A DNA stretch of 64,000 nucleotides, taken from positions 62,001 through 126,000 of the forward strand of contig DAISVY010000004.1 of the NCBI GenBank assembly GCA_036826635.1, read 5' to 3'. The notes under the pieces were generated by a model. The model was not told the DNA's origin. It worked only from the letters and a program-made list of their open reading frames with translations, and did not search any database. The stretch is from DAISVY01 sp036826635. GTDB lineage: Bacteria; Zixibacteria; MSB-5A5; GN15; FEB-12. Shown here one piece after another: positions 52,099 to 60,837 of this stretch (position 1 is its first letter; the number at the start of each line of letters is the position of its first letter). The position numbers were made by a program, and so were the translations under genes.

Positions 52099-53742
52099 CT
52101 AATCCACCAACTCCGATTCGGGTTTGACCGTGTCTTTGACCGGCAACAAGAACTGATCGGGGCGGCTCTCCACCACTTTGTGAAGCCAACTGTCCGGGTA
52201 ACCCTTCTGCTCCGGCCAGCCCTCCTCGTTCTTCACGTAACCATCATTGTATTTCGTCAACAGGTACTCGCCCAATTCACGCCAGCGCTTGACCGTCAAC
52301 TCGGCGTGAGTAACCGAATAATCGGTCAGATATCGGACCATCAACTCCGGGTTGGTCTCGGCAAGTTGCCCGGCTGTTTTCTCCACCACCGGTTGCAGAG
52401 CGATAAGGTTACCCTCAAGTTCGCTCTGTACAGCCTGAATGTCCGGCAACATGTCCGCATATCTGAGATTGGCGATATTGGCCACGAAATTGAAAACCCA
52501 CCAGGCCGACTCCCAGGAAAACTTCCCCAACTCTCCGACAGTAAACGACTCCGGCAACTCATCGATGCAACAATACAACGGAAAATAACAGGTCGTATAA
52601 GTATCATCCACACCGTACCAGAGCACGCCGCCAATACCATCGGGCAACCATGAACGCGATTGCGAGACAAACGAAAAACCGGTCTGCTGCGTCGATATCG
52701 GTCGCTCCCATGAATACTCCACGCTGTCGACCATCCAGTGTATCGGTCGCCAACGGTTGGGCGTACCGTACGGTCCGGCGTCGACCCCCTGAGTCATATC
52801 CCAGTCGGTGCCCTCGTAATGGTCCCGCATCAACGCAAACACATCGGCCGACGAGAGTTTTTTGTCGGGCTTAATCCAGAGCGGGTACGGCTCGGCACCT
52901 TCGACCGCCCGGTGATAATCCGGCGAGAGATTCAGCGACGGTGCAGCGCGGCGAAACATGCTCCACACCCGGGCGTCGGCATAACGCCGGTTCTTGGGCG
53001 TGGTGGGACAATAAGCCTCGCAGAATTGAAACGGCTGACCGGAATTGGGATCATAGTAACCATTCTCGACAGCGAACTTCTCGACATCTTTCGAGTACCG
53101 ACAATTATCAGGATCGTTACGGGGGAATTCACCTATCCGGGCCTTATTGGCATGAGCGGCAATATATCCGTCGGGCACCCGCACAGCCACCCAGTGCGCA
53201 CCACGGCCACCCTCGCCGGGACCGATCATTTCCATTATCCAGGTTTCCTCGGTATCGGCAATCGAAAACGTCTCCCCGGTCGAACAGTAACCATACTCCG
53301 CCACCAGGTCGGTCATCACGGTGATAGCCTCACGGGCAGTGCGTGCCCGCTGGAGAGCCAGGTCTATCAGATCCCAATAGTGCAACAGGCCTTTTTCGTT
53401 CTGAAGTTCCTTGCGACCATCGAAAGTCGTCTCGGATATGGCCAACTGGTGCTCGTTGATCATACCCACCACGGCGTAAGTGTGCGGCACCTGTTTTATC
53501 CAGCCTCGGACATCGTCGGACCAATCCTTGATGGCCAGCGAGTCGCCCGGTTCATGATCGGCCGCCGGTTCATAGCCCAGATGCGGGTGAAATTCACCAT
53601 CGCAGGTATAGGTAATCATCACCGCACCATCGACCGACGCTCCTTTCGTAACGAGAAGACTGGTGCAAGCCGAAGCCGAAACCGCCGCGAATACCACCAT
53701 TGTCGCAAGATACAGCCAAGTCAAAATCGCCAGCTTTTTCAT
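52099..53742 (-). CDS. Secreted peptidase family C69 (dipeptidase-like)
   Basis: A 547-residue protein of the C69 family of N-terminal-nucleophile amidohydrolases. Residues 1-25 are a signal peptide; the next residues C26-T-S-L-L-V-T-K-G-A are the family start, with Cys26 as nucleophile exposed by cleavage. Also seen are DGAVMITYTCDGEFHPH, INEHQLAISETTFDGR and a later HANKARIGEF. Members cleave dipeptides, usually with broad specificity. Here action would be in the periplasm or outside the cell. The gene starts four bases after the C1-like peptidase stop, so the two enzymes are co-expressed and may degrade peptides in sequence. Confidence 0.92.
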   Translation of the reverse strand: MKKLAILTWLYLATMVVFAAVSASACTSLLVTKGASVDGAVMITYTCDGEFHPHLGYEPAADHEPGDSLAIKDWSDDVRGWIKQVPHTYAVVGMINEHQLAISETTFDGRKELQNEKGLLHYWDLIDLALQRARTAREAITVMTDLVAEYGYCSTGETFSIADTEETWIMEMIGPGEGGRGAHWVAVRVPDGYIAAHANKARIGEFPRNDPDNCRYSKDVEKFAVENGYYDPNSGQPFQFCEAYCPTTPKNRRYADARVWSMFRRAAPSLNLSPDYHRAVEGAEPYPLWIKPDKKLSSADVFALMRDHYEGTDWDMTQGVDAGPYGTPNRWRPIHWMVDSVEYSWERPISTQQTGFSFVSQSRSWLPDGIGGVLWYGVDDTYTTCYFPLYCCIDELPESFTVGELGKFSWESAWWVFNFVANIANLRYADMLPDIQAVQSELEGNLIALQPVVEKTAGQLAETNPELMVRYLTDYSVTHAELTVKRWRELGEYLLTKYNDGYVKNEEGWPEQKGYPDSWLHKVVESRPDQFLLPVKDTVKPESELVD

Positions 53743-53746
53743 TATA

Positions 53747-55036
53747 TCACTCCATTATTGGTCTGACACATTTTTCCAACTGATCATTCATGGCATCCTT
53801 ATGCACCATGAAACAGAGCATTTTCAAACGTACATAATCTCCGCGATAGAAGAAATAACCGTAGTAGTGACCATGCCGTCCCCGGCTGGAGGAATCCTTT
53901 ATCAGGAACCAGTCGTATCCCTTGATCTTTTTGTAACCCACGACATGAATACCGTGATCGTCACGAGTCGTTTTGTTGTAGATACGATACTCGCGCGCCT
54001 CCTGATTGATATACTTAACGGGAATATCACACTCGGGCACCACGGCGGCATCTTCGAATCCCACATACCCGGGTTCGGTGATGTCACCGCCGAAGATTAC
54101 CGAATAACCGGCCCGGATGGCATCCTTTATAACGCCATACCAGTCGTCGAGAGGAAGATTGCAGCAGGTGCTGTCCTGGCGCCAGTTGTCCCAGACATCC
54201 CACACCGTTTGCGTGTAAAACGGCGCTGACATGGTCGATATAGCCGTGACATAATCGTCGGGCCGGATTTTCAACACGTCGTTGGCGAACTGAAACGGCG
54301 TTACGGTTTCTCCCTCGAATTCGAACGCCGGCGGCGGCGTCCCCATGTATTTATCGAGAATTATCCGCACATGGGCTACCGCATCGGCCTCATCCCACAG
54401 ATCGCAGTCTTTGACATGGGCCAGATAACTGCGAACCTCCCGCGCCATTTCCTCATGATCAATCCGCTCGTCTTGCGCGTGTCCCGGGTAAACGCTCTGT
54501 GGCACGATACCGTACTTGCTTATAATATCAGTCACGGCGTCGCTGATCGACCCTTCGCTCACATAGAAATCCCCCCGCCGGGCCACGAAGGCGCGCGTCT
54601 TTTCGATGTACTCGAAATAGACTATATACAATTCCGAAAGCTTAACTTTCCGCCCCGTGATCCGAAAAATTTCCGATTCGATAAACGAAATGCCGGAGAA
54701 CGACCAGCAAGTTCCGCTGCGATCTTGCGAAAGCGGCGGCTGATGGAATACCGCCTCGAAAACATCCGGGGAAGCGGGCTTGTCCACATCGGAAAAATCA
54801 ACACGCAGGACACCTTTGCTTTCCTCGTACGTTTTCTCGGCCTCATGCTGCTGTTCGCGAATTGCGGCAGTGACGCTGTCACGCCGGGCTTTGGCGGCGT
54901 TCGCCTTCTCCTCGATCTCTTTGAGCACGGGGTCTTCGTATCCGGGTTCGTAATTGATTTTGTTTTGGGCCGCAAGACCGGAGTATAACAACAGGGGCAA
55001 AGTAAAGATCAGCAGAAGCAATGTGTGTGTCTTCAT
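53747..55036 (-). CDS. Secreted C1-family (bleomycin-hydrolase-like) cysteine peptidase
   Basis: A 429-residue papain-superfamily peptidase. Start 55036 has GGAGG seven bases upstream and begins a signal peptide ending near GLAAQ. Residues ~35-75 are a charged helical linker. The catalytic Gln104 and Cys110 lie in QDRSGTCWSFSG, and His361 in DDHGIHVVGY. The third catalytic position, Asn in the usual KNSWG, is Asp381 in LIKDSSSRG, and the following Trp is absent. Long insertions (~180-300) resemble the C1B, bleomycin hydrolase/aminopeptidase C branch. It precedes the C69 dipeptidase gene. Confidence 0.88.
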   Translation of the reverse strand: MKTHTLLLLIFTLPLLLYSGLAAQNKINYEPGYEDPVLKEIEEKANAAKARRDSVTAAIREQQHEAEKTYEESKGVLRVDFSDVDKPASPDVFEAVFHQPPLSQDRSGTCWSFSGISFIESEIFRITGRKVKLSELYIVYFEYIEKTRAFVARRGDFYVSEGSISDAVTDIISKYGIVPQSVYPGHAQDERIDHEEMAREVRSYLAHVKDCDLWDEADAVAHVRIILDKYMGTPPPAFEFEGETVTPFQFANDVLKIRPDDYVTAISTMSAPFYTQTVWDVWDNWRQDSTCCNLPLDDWYGVIKDAIRAGYSVIFGGDITEPGYVGFEDAAVVPECDIPVKYINQEAREYRIYNKTTRDDHGIHVVGYKKIKGYDWFLIKDSSSRGRHGHYYGYFFYRGDYVRLKMLCFMVHKDAMNDQLEKCVRPIME

Positions 55037-55203
55037 AAAAAGTCCTCCCATGTGCTCATAAGGATCATCACCCGGCGACCCCCCCGAACACAGCGACCTG
55101 ACGTGTTGTGATTATAGCCGGGACGAGCCGACGGATCGAACCCGGCGTACGCTCAGGAAACGATAGTGAACTTAACCGTTTTAGACAAGCTTCTAACTGA
55201 TCC

Positions 55204-56268
55204 CTATTCACCCGCGGTTGCGGATCGTTCGGTCACCGACAGCCGTTCGAAGGCCGGGGTTCTTTTCTCCACGAAACCGTCGTCGGTGTGAATCATCAAC
55301 AACGCGGCCAATCCCTGCCGAACGGCCAAATCGTAACCTTCGTCCGGTCCAAGAACGTTAATCGCCGTCGCCATCGCATCGGCCACACAGCAACTCTCGT
55401 GAATAACCGTTACCGACGCCAACCGGTGCGATATGGGGTAACCCGTACGCGGATCAATAGTATGCGAATAGCGTTTCCCCCCTTCATCGAAGTAAATGCG
55501 ATAGTCACCCGACGTCGCCATGGCGGCGGAGTCCAAAGCGACGACAAGCTCCACTCCCAACGTCTCCCGTGGCATGGCGATACCGATTTGCCAGAGAGCC
55601 CCACGGTCGTTTCTTCCCCGGGTCCTTACTTCGCCACCTATTTCGACGCAGTAGTTATTTATCCCGCCGGAGTCGAGATATTCAGCGATCCGATCCACCC
55701 CGAAACCCTTGGCAATCCCGGCCAGATCGCAGTAAATTCCGGGCATCACCTTCCTGAGAGCTGGCGGGGACATACGTACATCCAGATAATGATACCCGAC
55801 CATCTCCCTGACCCGCGCTATTTGCTCCTCGGTCGGCACACGGGCCGTATCCGATTCCGCACCAAACCCCCAGAGATTAACAAGCGGCCCCACGGTGATA
55901 TCGAAAGCCCCCCCCGAAATCGCACTGACCTCCAGAGCCCGGTTGACCACCTCGGCCGTGGCTTCGGAAACGGCAAACCAATTGCTGTCACGAAAGGCGT
56001 TGAAGCAGGAAATCTCGGAGCTGTCCAAGTAGGTTGACATCTGTTGATTGACCGCCGTCAATCTATTTTCGATATCGGAGGCGATATGCTCGACCTGTTT
56101 GGTATCCGGAACCGGGGAGGTGATCTTGACGGTGTACGTCGTCCCCATGGTGTGGCCTCGAATCACGGCGGGCCCGTCACTCATAGAACCGGTTGAGCAG
56201 GCCGCCAGCAAACAGACTATCACACTCGCCGTCCACCAGACAGTTATTCGCCCTAACCGAAACGGCAT
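55204..56268 (-). CDS. apbE: ApbE-type FAD:protein FMN transferase, lipoprotein
   Basis: A 354-residue lipoprotein with lipobox LAAC (Cys24). ATG 56268 is preferred for its GGAG site; the frame is open 20 codons upstream without a signal. Family motifs are clear: GHTMGTTYTV, AFDITVGPLVNLWGFG, DLAGIAKGFGVD, an EIGGEVRTRG strand, SGDYRIYF, YSHTIDPRTGYP and ADAMATAINVLG. ApbE uses FAD to attach FMN to a Thr or Ser of exported flavoproteins, classically RnfG/RnfD and NqrB/NqrC. None of those targets is in the window, so the client is unknown. Confidence 0.93.
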   Translation of the reverse strand: MPFRLGRITVWWTASVIVCLLAACSTGSMSDGPAVIRGHTMGTTYTVKITSPVPDTKQVEHIASDIENRLTAVNQQMSTYLDSSEISCFNAFRDSNWFAVSEATAEVVNRALEVSAISGGAFDITVGPLVNLWGFGAESDTARVPTEEQIARVREMVGYHYLDVRMSPPALRKVMPGIYCDLAGIAKGFGVDRIAEYLDSGGINNYCVEIGGEVRTRGRNDRGALWQIGIAMPRETLGVELVVALDSAAMATSGDYRIYFDEGGKRYSHTIDPRTGYPISHRLASVTVIHESCCVADAMATAINVLGPDEGYDLAVRQGLAALLMIHTDDGFVEKRTPAFERLSVTERSATAGE

Positions 56269-56678
56269 CAAAATAACTCCGGGGCGTGTATATTTTCCAA
56301 AATCCGAACTCATCGCGAGTTTCCTCACCGCAAGTATGGTTGATTCATGCTTTCGGGCTCAATATACACAAGCGAAACAAACGAAACCAGCAGGAAGAAA
56401 TAACACCGAAAACCACGTTACCGCCGACAACGCAAACGCGCCGAACGTAAACAACCTCAACATTGACCTTCGTTGTTACAATTAAATGCTTCGACTTCCC
56501 AAAATATAATGGACATAATTCGAGATTATTGCCATACTCTTTATTGATCTCTCGCCTTGAGTCAAAACAGAACCGGGGCTTCCAATGTGACCAGGAACAA
56601 AGATTTCACCATGGAATTTCTGCACACCGAACCGCCGATTGAGGCCCGTCAAAAAGACTTCATCCTCCGATACGACAA

Positions 56679-56704
56679 GAGGCCCTGTATATTAACAGGG
56701 CCTC
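56679..56704. terminator. Hairpin terminator after the Spy-like sensor gene
   Basis: A 10-bp perfect stem, GAGGCCCTGT (56679-56688) with ACAGGGCCTC (56695-56704), and a 6-base loop. It lies 48 bases past the stop of the Spy-like sensor gene on the minus strand. Neither side has a long T-run, so efficiency is uncertain. The rest of the 483-base gap 56269-56751 is AT-richer and shows no gene I can support. Confidence 0.6.
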
Positions 56705-56751
56705 TCGTTCTGTCCGCCGATGAGGATAAATAGCAGGATATCGGCGGGCTT

Positions 56752-57177
56752 TCAAAAACCAACGGAGGAGGGATCCTGCCGAGGTGGAGGTGGCGGGCGG
56801 TGAGGGGATCCATCGTCAGGGAAACGGCGCAACCTCTCCGCCTGTTCTTTTAATCTCTTTTGTTGTTCTTCCGTAAGCAGCGGCATCAACTCCGTATGCA
56901 TAGAATCCATCAGAGCTTTCATCTGAGCACCATGCTTTTCGAACAAAGCCTGCTGCCGGGCGGCATATCGCCCGATAACCTCATGAATCGTATCCCGCTG
57001 TGCTGCGTCCGGCTCGATCCAGCGATCCATAACCTGTTCAAACCGTTCGCCGAATTTGTCGCCCTGGAAATCCCGAGGACGGCGATGCATCATAGCCCCA
57101 CCCCCCAGCACTCCCAGCACCATACCGATTACCAGCGTAATCACGATAATCAGGGTTGTTTTTATCTTAACACTCAT
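56752..57177 (-). CDS. Membrane-anchored Spy/CnrX-like periplasmic sensor
   Basis: A 141-residue protein with one uncleaved-looking N-terminal membrane helix (IIVITLVIGMVLGVLGGGAMM) and a periplasmic helical hairpin. The region FGERFEQVMDRWIEPDAAQRDTI to LLTEEQQKRLKEQAERL has the LTxEQ-type pattern of Spy, CpxP and CnrX proteins, which sense misfolded protein or metals. The C-terminus is Pro-rich. As the third gene of a sigma/anti-sigma operon it occupies the place of CnrX-like sensors. Conserved metal-binding His or Met residues are few, so the signal is unclear. Confidence 0.8.
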   Translation of the reverse strand: MSVKIKTTLIIVITLVIGMVLGVLGGGAMMHRRPRDFQGDKFGERFEQVMDRWIEPDAAQRDTIHEVIGRYAARQQALFEKHGAQMKALMDSMHTELMPLLTEEQQKRLKEQAERLRRFPDDGSPHRPPPPPRQDPSSVGF

Positions 57178-57181
57178 AAGA

Positions 57182-57604
57182 TCACTCCAACACGGAAACC
57201 ACGGGAGACTCCAGAATTTCCTCGATTGTTATCTCCGGTTCTCCCAGCGCGGCCGAGAACGACAAACTCCCGCCAACATGCAAATTGTACGCAAGCATCA
57301 GAGCGGCGACAATAGTTCCCACCAGCGCCACCCGGCGAAAAACGAACAACAGGGAAGCGAAAAATGACTCCAGAGCTCCGTTGTGAGCAGTTTCCAAGCC
57401 CAGTCGTTGCATCACCCGAGCGGAGAAAAACGGCTTGAATTGGCCACCACTGCGAGAGACAGTCGCCCTCATAGCGACTATCCGTTCACGCTCGGCCCTC
57501 AACTCGGCCGAAACAGCCATAGCGGCCTCCAGACGTTCCCGCTCGTTCGGTGTCAGTGTATCATCAAACGAACGATATAACAATGTCAATATCTCTTCAT
57601 CCAT
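57182..57604 (-). CDS. Putative anti-sigma factor, single-pass membrane protein
   Basis: A 140-residue protein. The N-terminal ~45 residues (LLYRSFDDTLTPNERERLEAAM...SAELRAERERI) resemble a zinc-free anti-sigma cytoplasmic domain. A membrane helix lies at ~88-112 (VALVGTIVAALMLAYNL), leaving a short periplasmic tail. It starts one base after the sigma stop (TGATATG) and ends four bases before the Spy-like sensor gene. Position and topology give the call; sequence similarity to known anti-sigma factors is slight. It would hold the ECF sigma factor at the membrane until the sensor signals. Confidence 0.75.
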   Translation of the reverse strand: MDEEILTLLYRSFDDTLTPNERERLEAAMAVSAELRAERERIVAMRATVSRSGGQFKPFFSARVMQRLGLETAHNGALESFFASLLFVFRRVALVGTIVAALMLAYNLHVGGSLSFSAALGEPEITIEEILESPVVSVLE

Positions 57605-57605
57605 A

Positions 57606-58229
57606 TCACACATCTCCAAAAACCGGCGCCAATACTTCTCTGAGTTTTCTCTGCCCTCTCGTAAGCCGGGACAACACCGTACCCTGTGGAATACCCAGAA
57701 TCTCGGCTGTCTCTTCGGTAGAATAGCCGTTCAATAAACGCAACACGATCACACTACGAAAATCCGGACTAATTTGCTGCAAACCCCAATGAACCAGTTC
57801 ACTGTCGTCTTCGGCTGTTTCTGATTTGCGACGGTCCGGCATATCCGCCGCCTCCTCGGTATCCAGCGAAAAGAACCGGGACAAACGTCGCCTGCGTCTC
57901 TTGAGTTCATTCAGCGAAAGGTTGATAGCGATACGGGTAAGGTAGGTCCCGATGCTGGCGTCGCCCCGGAAATCGCCCAGAGCCCGATAAAATCTGATAA
58001 ACGTCTCCTGTCCGATATCGTCGGTTTCGGCACAATTACCCAGCATTCCAATCACGGTTCCTGCCACTTTAGACTCATACCGCCGGATCAACTCTTCAAA
58101 GGCTTTTTTGTCGCCTTTCCGCGCAGCCTCGATTGCCTGCTCGTCAGTGATTCCGGTCACGTTACCTGCTTCTATTAATTTCGACAAGGGCAATTTCCCC
58201 TTGATTCCCGCTTTTTCAACAAATATCAC
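57606..58229 (-). CDS. ECF-family RNA polymerase sigma factor
   Basis: A 207-residue RpoE-like sigma factor. Region 2 is seen at KKAFEELIRRYESKV, DIGQETFIRFYRAL and GTYLTRIAINLSLNELKRR; region 4 at SPDFRSVIVLRLLNGYSTEETAEIL with the helix-turn-helix GIPQGTVLSRLTRGQRKLR. The listed start is a GTG, giving a ~28-residue N-terminal extension before the usual ITDEQAIEAARKGD; a later start is possible. The gene heads a sigma/anti-sigma/Spy-like operon. An ECF-type promoter upstream of the second Spy gene suggests it belongs to the regulon. Confidence 0.92.
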   Translation of the reverse strand: MIFVEKAGIKGKLPLSKLIEAGNVTGITDEQAIEAARKGDKKAFEELIRRYESKVAGTVIGMLGNCAETDDIGQETFIRFYRALGDFRGDASIGTYLTRIAINLSLNELKRRRRRLSRFFSLDTEEAADMPDRRKSETAEDDSELVHWGLQQISPDFRSVIVLRLLNGYSTEETAEILGIPQGTVLSRLTRGQRKLREVLAPVFGDV

Positions 58230-58267
58230 GGTGCATCCGGCAAGTTTTTCCCCAACAAAAAACTAAG

Positions 58268-58312
58268 CCAGGGCGAAGCCGCCACAGACGCTCGCGGCGG
58301 CTTACACCCTGG
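58268..58312 (-). terminator. Terminator between the Spy-like gene and the sigma gene
   Basis: Nested arms: CCAGGG (58268-58273) with CCCTGG (58307-58312), and inside AAGCCGCC (58276-58283) with GGCGGCTT (58296-58303). On the minus strand the stem is followed by CTTAGTTTTTTG. It ends or weakens transcription from the upstream Spy-like gene before the sigma gene, and so could let partial read-through link the two. Confidence 0.65.
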
Positions 58313-58341
58313 TGGGGGGAGGTTGCAAGGGGTAAATTGTT

Positions 58342-59043
58342 CTACCAGCTCGGACGTCCGCCGCCCGGAGGGCCTCCGCCTCCCGGAGGTCCTCCATCCG
58401 GGGGACCTCCCTCAGGACGTCTTTGTTGTCGTTCCTCGTCGCGTTCTTTTTTGTACTCCTTGTACTCTTTCTTCTGCTCGTCAGTCAGTATTTTCTCGAT
58501 CTGTTTATCTAGATCATCCTGTAAAGACTGCATGGCCTCCATGTTCTTCATCATCTCATCGCGATCACCACCACGACCTGGGCCGGAATTCTGCCGCAGT
58601 TTTTGCATTTCCTCCCCATTTTGGGTCATTATCTGCTCCAACTGCTCTGTCTGCTCCGCGCTGAGCTTCAACCTGGACGCCAGAACCTCAACTTCCCCTT
58701 GCATAGGATTCTGTGCCCGGTTTTCTTTGTTCTCGAGGTAGATCTCTTTCTGCTCGTCGGTCAGAACTTCCAGTATCTGCTCATCGATCATTTCCTGTCT
58801 TTCTTTGGCCGCTTCGCTGAGCGCGTCGGCGTCGTCAGCATACCGGCTGCGGTCGATCTCGGCCAATTGCTGGCCGCCCTGAATAATCTCTCGTACCTTG
58901 GTAACCTGGTCAGAGGTCAGATCGAGTTGCTTTTGAAGCCGCTCAACCAGAAAATCAAGGCCTTTCTGATCCTGGGCCATGGCCGGACCGGAAAAAACGA
59001 CGAGTAACAGAAGTGCTGTTATAAAGGACGAGAATTTTATCAC
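58342..59043 (-). CDS. Spy/CpxP-like periplasmic protein with Gly/Pro-rich tail
   Basis: A 233-residue exported protein with signal peptide ending near PAMAQD. The start is a GTG, with GAGGAG about nine bases upstream. The mature part is nearly all helix, with repeated L-T-x2-Q-type motifs (LDLTSDQVTKV, LTDEQKEIY, LKLSAEQTEQL, LTDEQKKEY), twice the number in a single Spy unit, so it looks like a tandem duplication. The C-terminus is a low-complexity Gly/Pro run (GGPPGGGGPPGG). A periplasmic chaperone or sensor role follows from the family. It is preceded by an ECF-type promoter and followed by the sigma factor gene. Confidence 0.82.
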   Translation of the reverse strand: MIKFSSFITALLLLVVFSGPAMAQDQKGLDFLVERLQKQLDLTSDQVTKVREIIQGGQQLAEIDRSRYADDADALSEAAKERQEMIDEQILEVLTDEQKEIYLENKENRAQNPMQGEVEVLASRLKLSAEQTEQLEQIMTQNGEEMQKLRQNSGPGRGGDRDEMMKNMEAMQSLQDDLDKQIEKILTDEQKKEYKEYKKERDEERQQRRPEGGPPDGGPPGGGGPPGGGRPSW

Positions 59044-59080
59044 GTGCTTTTCTCCTCGTGTCTGCGTTCACGTACTTGAA

Positions 59081-59109
59081 TTAGACAACCGGGGATACTT
59101 CGAAATTCC
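59081..59109 (-). promoter_or_regulatory. ECF sigma (RpoE-type) promoter
   Basis: On the minus strand GGAATTT (59103-59109) and GTCTAA (59081-59086) are 16 bases apart. This closely follows the sigmaE-type pattern GGAACTT / GTCNAA or TCTAA. The Spy-like gene starts 38 bases downstream. The nearby ECF sigma factor is the natural candidate to use it. Confidence 0.65.
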
Positions 59110-59169
59110 CTGGTTATTGGAAATCATCCAGCCGAACCGTCCAAACTCGAAGGGAACAGAAACAGAAAA

Positions 59170-59207
59170 AAACCCGAAGATGCGAGCACACCGACACCTC
59201 CGGGTTT
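59170..59207 (-). terminator. Terminator for the histidine kinase/response regulator operon
   Basis: On the minus strand AAACCCG (59201-59207) pairs with CGGGTTT (59170-59176) over a 24-base loop that can extend the stem slightly, followed directly by a run of seven or more T. It lies ~237 bases past the regulator stop. The stretch 59208-59443 holds no gene I can support; it includes a short inverted repeat TTGAC...GTCAA at 59282-59300 of unknown use. Confidence 0.6.
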
Positions 59208-59443
59208 CAGCATAAGACCGAGTATATATTACCGGCAGACATCGTTCCCCCTTACGGTTCTCTCCCCGGTACGGCCTTGGCTTGACATATCTATAGTCAA
59301 ATACCGTGCCCGGGCTCGAACACTCCGACTAAAACATAAGTTGTTGTCTGACAGAACAATAACGAGCCAAGACGGACCCCTCCGGCCTGACGTGTGAAAA
59401 TCGACCACAATATCCCGACTAAAAGTAAGGCAAATTAACCCCG

Positions 59444-60835
59444 TCAGGTCCCAACAGAGGACGGCTCGCGACGCAAAGCCGCCATATCTATATTGTGAGC
59501 CTTTATTTTCTTTTGAAGATTGGAACGGTCAACATGCAGCAGCTTGGCGGCGGCACTGATGTTATACCCGGCCTCGGTAAGTGCCCCGACGATAAGCGTA
59601 CGCTCGACTTCCTTAAGACGAATCGAAAGAGCCTTTGGCTCAACGGAGGTGACGGACTCAGCATTGAGATACTTTCTCACGTCATCGCCAAAGACGATAT
59701 CGGAATCGATAAGGACAATAAGCGACTCCACCGTCTCCAGCAATTGCCTGACATTGCCCCGCCACTCATACTCAATCAAGGCATTGACGGCGGTGGTATC
59801 GAAAATCTTGGGGGGAAGACCGCGCTCAACCGTGAAGCGGGAAGCGAATTTTTCTACCAGCACGGGGATATCTTCCTTGCGCCGTCGCAGGGGGGGTAAC
59901 GTAATGGTGATGCCTTTCAAACGGAAGAAGAGATCTTCGCGGAAAACGCCGGCATCGACCAGCCCTTTCAAATCCCGATGGGTAGCGCAGATAATACGAA
60001 CGTCGGAATGTCTTATTTCCGGAGAACCCAGTTTCTGATATTCTCCCGTCTCCAGAACGCGCAGAAGTTTGATCTGCGTATCGACATCCAGATCCCCTAT
60101 CTCGTCCAGAAACACCGTACCGCTGTCGGCATATTCGAACAGACCGATACGGTCTACCGTAGCTCCGGTATAGGACCCTTTCAGACTCCCGAACAGCTCC
60201 GCCTGAACCAGATCCGAAGATTTATGATTGCAGTTAAGTATGGCAAAGCGGTTCTCCGCACGCTTGCTGCACGTGTGGATCGCCCGAGCCACCAGTTCCT
60301 TGCCGGTGCCGGACTCACCCAGAATCATGACTTTGTTGTCGCTTCCGGCTACCCGATGGATAACACGGAAAACCTCCTGCATAGCCGAAGACCGTCCCAC
60401 CATGCCATAGACGGATTCCGCAACGTGAGTAAGTCGGCGAGTGTTTAACCGAAGGTTGTAAGCTTCGACCGCGTTTCGAACCGACCTGATCAGTTTGGGG
60501 ATAGACTTTCCTTTTTGGATATAATCAAACGGCTTTTCCGCCTCGTCTATCATCTGCTCATCGTATTCGCCGGGATAGCCGGTGTGAAATATAATGGGTG
60601 TCCCCGGACGCACTTCCCGCACGTGTCGGGCAGCAGTGATACCGTCCATGCCGGCCATTTTAATATCCATGACTATGGTCGCCAGATCGCCATGCTGCTT
60701 GGCCAGACGTACCGCCTCTTCACCGCCGGTCGCCGTAAGAATTTCATAGTCCCTGGCAAAGATATCCTTGAGCATGTCCAATACCGGCGGGTCGTCATCG
60801 ACCAGCAGTATTTTCCGAGACGCTTTTTCGACCAT
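59444..60835 (-). CDS. Sigma54-dependent response regulator (NtrC family)
   Basis: A 463-residue regulator. The receiver domain (7-120) has D13-D14 and the phospho-acceptor Asp57 in VMDIKM. The AAA+ domain (~140-375) shows Walker A GESGTGKE, the sigma54-contact loop as GSYTGA instead of the usual GAFTGA, Walker B TVFLDEIGD and the arginine-finger region FREDLFFRL. The C-terminal Fis-type helix-turn-helix includes GYNISAAAKLLHVDRSNLQKKI. Tyr in place of Phe in the loop is a mild change that need not abolish sigma54 activation. It lies two bases after the histidine kinase gene and is surely its partner. Confidence 0.93.
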   Translation of the reverse strand: MVEKASRKILLVDDDPPVLDMLKDIFARDYEILTATGGEEAVRLAKQHGDLATIVMDIKMAGMDGITAARHVREVRPGTPIIFHTGYPGEYDEQMIDEAEKPFDYIQKGKSIPKLIRSVRNAVEAYNLRLNTRRLTHVAESVYGMVGRSSAMQEVFRVIHRVAGSDNKVMILGESGTGKELVARAIHTCSKRAENRFAILNCNHKSSDLVQAELFGSLKGSYTGATVDRIGLFEYADSGTVFLDEIGDLDVDTQIKLLRVLETGEYQKLGSPEIRHSDVRIICATHRDLKGLVDAGVFREDLFFRLKGITITLPPLRRRKEDIPVLVEKFASRFTVERGLPPKIFDTTAVNALIEYEWRGNVRQLLETVESLIVLIDSDIVFGDDVRKYLNAESVTSVEPKALSIRLKEVERTLIVGALTEAGYNISAAAKLLHVDRSNLQKKIKAHNIDMAALRREPSSVGT

Positions 60836-60837
60836 GA

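Noticed and set aside
59282..59300. TTGACA at 59282 as a plus-strand promoter
   Set aside because: No acceptable -10 element lies 16-18 bases downstream and no plus-strand gene follows.
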